Shown here in pieces: positions 30,498 through 34,491 of a DNA stretch of 34,491 nt; position 1 is the stretch's first letter; the number at the start of each line of letters is the position of its first letter. The translations under genes and the position numbers were made by a program. Source of the stretch: an uncultured Bacteroidota bacterium (GTDB lineage: Bacteria; Bacteroidota; Bacteroidia; Flavobacteriales; Flavobacteriaceae); assembly GCA_902609185.1 (NCBI GenBank), contig CACLQX010000006.1:1-34491 (forward strand), read 5' to 3'. The notes beneath the pieces are model-generated. The model had not been told where the DNA came from. It was given only the letters and a program-made list of their open reading frames with translations, and searched no databases.

Positions 30498-32090
30498 ATG
30501 ATTAGCACCAGCAACTTATCAATCCAATTTGGAAAAAGAATTTTATTTGATGAAGTTAATGTAACCTTCAAAAAAGGTAATTGTTATGGTATAATTGGTG
30601 CAAACGGCGCAGGAAAATCCACTTTTTTGAAGGTTCTATCTGGTGAGATTCAGCCAAATAGTGGTTCTGTTAATATTGAACCAGGAAATAGATTGTCAAT
30701 TCTTGAGCAAAATCAAAATGCTTATGATGATTATACTGTTTTGGACACTACAATTATGGGTAATTCATCATTGTATGAAATTAAAAAAGAAATGGATTTT
30801 CTCTATTCTAAGGAGAATTTTACTGATGAGGATGGAATTAAGGTTGGAGATCTTCAAAATAAGTACGAGGAGATGGATGGATGGAATGCAGATAGTGAAG
30901 CCGCATCTCTACTTTCTCAGTTAGGTGTCGAGGAAAGCCTTCATCATACAAAACTTTCAGAAATAGATTTAAAATTGAAAGTAAGAGTTTTATTAGCTCA
31001 ATCCCTTTTTGGTAATCCGGATATTCTTATAATGGATGAACCTACAAATAATTTGGATTTTGAAACCATAAAATGGCTTCAACATTTCTTATCAAACTAT
31101 GAAAATACTGTTATAGTAGTTTCACATGATAGGTATTTTTTAGACTCAGTTTGTACTCATATTTCCGACATTGACTACGGCAAAATATCACATTACTCTG
31201 GGAATTATACTTTTTGGTATGAATCAAGTCAATTAGCTCTCAAACAAAGAGCGCAACAAAACAAAAAGGCTGAAGAAAAGAAGAAAGAATTAGAAGAATT
31301 TATTGCAAGATTTAGTGCTAACGTCGCTAAATCAAAACAGGCTACATCAAGGAAAAAGATGATTGAAAAATTAAATATTGAAGATATTAAACCTTCATCA
31401 AGAAGATACCCAGGGATAATTTTTGAAATTGAAAGAAGTTTAGGTGATCAGATACTTAATATTGAATCAATGAATACTTCACTAATTAGTAATTTTAATA
31501 CCATTATTAATAATGGTAACAAAGTTATTTTTTACTCAAAAAACCCAAAAATTATTGACTCCTTCTACAGTGAAATTTTATTAAGTAATGAAAAAGTTAA
31601 GTGGGGTACAACAGTCTCTAAATCTTATATCCCTGAAAATTATGATAGTTTTTTTGAAAAAAATTTAAGTTTAGTTGAGTGGTTAAGGCAGTGGTCAAAA
31701 AATGACGAGGAAAGGGAAGAGGTTTATATTAGAGGCTTTCTTGGTAAAATGCTTTTTAGTGGGGAGGAAGCTTTAAAACCATGCACAGTGCTCTCAGGAG
31801 GAGAGAAAGTGAGATGTATGCTATCAAAAATGATGATGGAGAAATCAAATTTTTTAATATTAAATGAACCAACAAATCATTTGGATTTAGAGAGTATTAC
31901 AGCCTTGAATAATTCTCTCATTAACTTTAAAGGAAATATTTTCCTGACTACGCAAGATTTTCAATTTGCGAATTCTGTGGGGAATAGAGTAATCGAAATT
32001 GGAACTAATGGTTATATTGATAAACTAATGACCTTTGGAGAATATTTAAATGATGAGAAAGTAAAAAATCTTAGAGAAAAAATATATTAA
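30498..32090 (+). CDS. ABC-F family ATP-binding protein (tandem NBDs, second NBD degenerate)
   Basis: 530 aa soluble; NBD1 Walker A GANGAGKST, LIMDEPTNNLD, VVSHDRYFLD; linker QQNKKAEEKKKELEEFIARFSANVAKSKQATSRKKMIEKL; NBD2 LSGGEKVRCMLSKMMM. Confidence 0.92.
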   Translation: MISTSNLSIQFGKRILFDEVNVTFKKGNCYGIIGANGAGKSTFLKVLSGEIQPNSGSVNIEPGNRLSILEQNQNAYDDYTVLDTTIMGNSSLYEIKKEMDFLYSKENFTDEDGIKVGDLQNKYEEMDGWNADSEAASLLSQLGVEESLHHTKLSEIDLKLKVRVLLAQSLFGNPDILIMDEPTNNLDFETIKWLQHFLSNYENTVIVVSHDRYFLDSVCTHISDIDYGKISHYSGNYTFWYESSQLALKQRAQQNKKAEEKKKELEEFIARFSANVAKSKQATSRKKMIEKLNIEDIKPSSRRYPGIIFEIERSLGDQILNIESMNTSLISNFNTIINNGNKVIFYSKNPKIIDSFYSEILLSNEKVKWGTTVSKSYIPENYDSFFEKNLSLVEWLRQWSKNDEEREEVYIRGFLGKMLFSGEEALKPCTVLSGGEKVRCMLSKMMMEKSNFLILNEPTNHLDLESITALNNSLINFKGNIFLTTQDFQFANSVGNRVIEIGTNGYIDKLMTFGEYLNDEKVKNLREKIY

Positions 32091-34480
32091 TCACGCAAAG
32101 TAGCATTAAATTTTTTTTCCATGATAGTCACTATTTTTTTGGAGATTTTTTCAATGTTTTTTTCACCCAATGTCCTTTGACCTGAACTTAATAATACCGA
32201 AATTGAGATTGATTTTTTTGATTTTTCAATTTTACCTTCTTTAAAAACATCAAATAATTTCACTTCTTTAATTAAGTTGTCATTTATTGATAATACACAG
32301 TCTTTAATACTCCTATAACTTACTTCATTATCCAGAATAAAAGAAAAATCTCTTTTAACTACTGGGAATTTTGATATTTGACTAACGTTAAAATAGTTGT
32401 TATTAATATTTTTAAAAAGTTGTGTTGTATCAATAGTAGCACAGAAAATATCTTTTGATATTGATACTTTATTCATTAACGATTTGTCTAAACTTATAAT
32501 TGATGATATCTCTTTATTACCTTTTTTAAAAATAATTCCGTCATCAATAATTTCTTCATCGAAACTTAAATTAAATTTTTCAAAAATATTTAATACAATA
32601 TTTTTTAGATAAAAGAAGTTTGATTTCAATTCTTGATGTAGCCAATTACTGTTGATTAAATATCCAAACATCACAATCGACAATTTATTATTTTGTTCAT
32701 AATTTCCTTTATTGTTATGATAAGTTGAACCAAATTCAAAGAAATTGTTTTTTGTAGATTTTCTATTTATGTTATACTCAATTGTTTTAAGAATACCACT
32801 AACTAATTCTGTTCTCATAACTGAAATATCTTGGCTAATTGAATTAATTAGATTTATTGACATATTATTATTTATGTTATTTTCTTTAACTAAAGAATTA
32901 TTCATTACCTCATTAAAGCCCATATCACAAAGAAAACTTGCTATTAAATTATTATAAAACAATTCTTTTTTTTGATTTTTGATTACGGAAATATTGAGTT
33001 TAGTAGAGGTTTGAATGTTATTATAACCGAATATTCTTAAAACTTCCTCAATTACATCACATTCCCTTGTGACATCATGTCTATAATTAGGGATAGTAAT
33101 TCCTGCACTGGTATCATTTATGGAATTTATTTTAAAGTCTAGTAAATTTAAAATTGATTTTATTTCAACCTTGTCAATATCGACTCCAATAATTTTATTA
33201 AAATTTTCAAAATTTATAGAAATATTTTTTTCTTCAATTTTATTCGGATAATCATCAATAATATTAGAAATAATCTCAACATTATAGTATTCTTTCAACA
33301 ATGAACCTGCTCTTTTTAAAGCATAGTCCGTCATATTAATATCTGCTCCTCTTTCAAATCTATATGATGAATCTGATGATATTCCAGATTTTTTTGAAGA
33401 TTTTCTTATTCCAACAGGATCGAAATAAGCAGATTCTAGAAGAATTGAAGTTGTTTCGTCAGAGATAGAATGATGTAATCCTCCCATAATTCCTGCCAAA
33501 CAAATTGGTTCGTCTGAATCACAAATAAATAGATCATTATTGGAATAATGTTTTGTTTCTTCATCAAGAGTTGTAAACTTTGATTTATCCTTTATTTTCT
33601 TTATTTCAATTTTTGTTGTTTTAATTTTTTCAAAATCGTAGGCATGCAACGGTTGACCTAACTCATGCATTACATAGTTAGTAATATCAACAATATTATT
33701 AATGGGTTTTATACCTAAAGCTGTTAACTTATTGTAAATATCAGGGTGAGAATTTGTAATATTTATATTCTTAATTATTAATCCACAAAACCTTTTACAT
33801 GCAAATGAATCAACTATGTTAATGGTTAAATTTGTATTTATGCCTTGTGTAGTATAATTTGAAATAGACGGTGTAATTAAGTCAATTTTTCTTTTATTTC
33901 TGTGTGAAATAGCAGCTCTTAAATCTCTTGCCACACCGAAATGACTTAATGCATCTGACCTATTTGGTGTAATTCCAATTTCAAAAATTGTATCCTTGTA
34001 TGTTTTAATTTTTTTTGAATAATCACTACCAGTTTTTGGATTACCATTTAATACTATAATGCCTTTGTGTTTGTTACTAAGACCAATCTCTAACTCAGAA
34101 ACAATCATGCCTTCACTTTCAATACCCCTTATCTTTGCTTTTTTGATTTTAATTTTTTCATTTTGATATGTGAATAAAGTGGATCCAACAGGTGCAACAA
34201 CAACATTTTGATTTATATCTACGTTTGGTGCACCACAAATTATCTTCAATTCTTTACTCCCAATATCTACTGTAGTTAACTTTAATTTATCGGCATTTGG
34301 ATGTTTTTCACACTTAATAATTTTTCCAACAATAAGTTGCGTTAAATCTGTATTTGGTTGTGAATTATATTCATGAATTTTTTCCACCTCAAGACCTATA
34401 TCCGTCAATAAATCTGATGTTTCATCGATGGATAGCTTTTGATTTAGAAGTTCTTTTATCCAGTTAAAAGAAATTTTCAT
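32087..34480 (-). CDS. pheT: Phenylalanine--tRNA ligase subunit beta (ORF track starts at GTG 34483; ATG at 34480 preferred)
   Basis: About 797 aa; MKISFNWIKELLNQKLSIDETSDLLTDIGLEVEKIHEY, VGKIIKCEKHPNADKLKLTTVDIG, FEIGITPNRSDALSHFGVARDLRAAI, DITNYVMHELGQPLHAYDFEKI, C-terminal FDX-ACB-like SFILDNEVSYRSIKDCV. Confidence 0.96.
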   Translation of the reverse strand: MKISFNWIKELLNQKLSIDETSDLLTDIGLEVEKIHEYNSQPNTDLTQLIVGKIIKCEKHPNADKLKLTTVDIGSKELKIICGAPNVDINQNVVVAPVGSTLFTYQNEKIKIKKAKIRGIESEGMIVSELEIGLSNKHKGIIVLNGNPKTGSDYSKKIKTYKDTIFEIGITPNRSDALSHFGVARDLRAAISHRNKRKIDLITPSISNYTTQGINTNLTINIVDSFACKRFCGLIIKNINITNSHPDIYNKLTALGIKPINNIVDITNYVMHELGQPLHAYDFEKIKTTKIEIKKIKDKSKFTTLDEETKHYSNNDLFICDSDEPICLAGIMGGLHHSISDETTSILLESAYFDPVGIRKSSKKSGISSDSSYRFERGADINMTDYALKRAGSLLKEYYNVEIISNIIDDYPNKIEEKNISINFENFNKIIGVDIDKVEIKSILNLLDFKINSINDTSAGITIPNYRHDVTRECDVIEEVLRIFGYNNIQTSTKLNISVIKNQKKELFYNNLIASFLCDMGFNEVMNNSLVKENNINNNMSINLINSISQDISVMRTELVSGILKTIEYNINRKSTKNNFFEFGSTYHNNKGNYEQNNKLSIVMFGYLINSNWLHQELKSNFFYLKNIVLNIFEKFNLSFDEEIIDDGIIFKKGNKEISSIISLDKSLMNKVSISKDIFCATIDTTQLFKNINNNYFNVSQISKFPVVKRDFSFILDNEVSYRSIKDCVLSINDNLIKEVKLFDVFKEGKIEKSKKSISISVLLSSGQRTLGEKNIEKISKKIVTIMEKKFNATLRD

Positions 34481-34484
34481 CACT

Positions 34485-34491
34485 CAAATAT
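34485..34491 (-). promoter_or_regulatory. -7 box for pheT truncated by the window edge ([T]ATATTTG)
   Basis: Seven visible bases match TAnnTTTG; 4 nt between box and ATG at 34480. The eighth base is outside the window. Confidence 0.4.

Noticed and set aside
30643-30924. 93 aa plus-strand ORF within ABC-F in another frame
   Set aside because: Overlaps the intact NBD1 coding sequence; Ile/Leu/Met-rich out-of-frame translation with no motif.
1-34491. tRNA, rRNA, CRISPR, transposase, integrase, phage or defence genes
   Set aside because: Intergenic regions are almost all shorter than about 100 bp, and apart from SRP RNA none shows a structured-RNA signature. Every long ORF matches a core metabolic or housekeeping family.

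Overview
The window is a dense core-metabolism and housekeeping segment from a low-GC genome. It looks like a streamlined Bacteroidota/Flavobacteriia-type bacterium, based on the TAnnTTTG -7 boxes, gene content and Bacteroidetes-style ArgE, DsbD and SRP RNA. Gene order: ftsK 5' end(-), nhaC(-), lpdA(+), argE-like M20(-), pabB-tilS-dsbD(+), ALDH-nitroreductase(-), ilvD-ilvB-ilvN-ilvC-gapN(+), dnaN(-), SAM hydroxide adenosyltransferase(-), phoH-purC(+), Gfo/Idh/MocA-yggS-dnaQ-like-miaA(-), pcm(+), smpB(-), glyA(+), glutaminyl-peptide cyclotransferase lipoprotein(-), SRP RNA(+), SDR-transaldolase-ABC-F(+), pheT(-). I see no mobile element, CRISPR, tRNA/rRNA, defence island, toxin-antitoxin or biosynthetic cluster, and no clear new multi-gene system. 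The most interesting signals are in gene-expression architecture. (1) Exact -7 boxes sit 4-5 nt before several start codons, the same spacing seen before the SRP RNA 5' end, which suggests leaderless mRNAs. (2) All seven convergent gene pairs end within 7 nt of each other or overlap, with no room for terminators. (3) An intrinsic-terminator-like hairpin lies just upstream of ilvD. (4) The SRP RNA terminator abuts the SDR start codon. (5) The ABC-F protein has one composite ATPase site degenerate on both sides.
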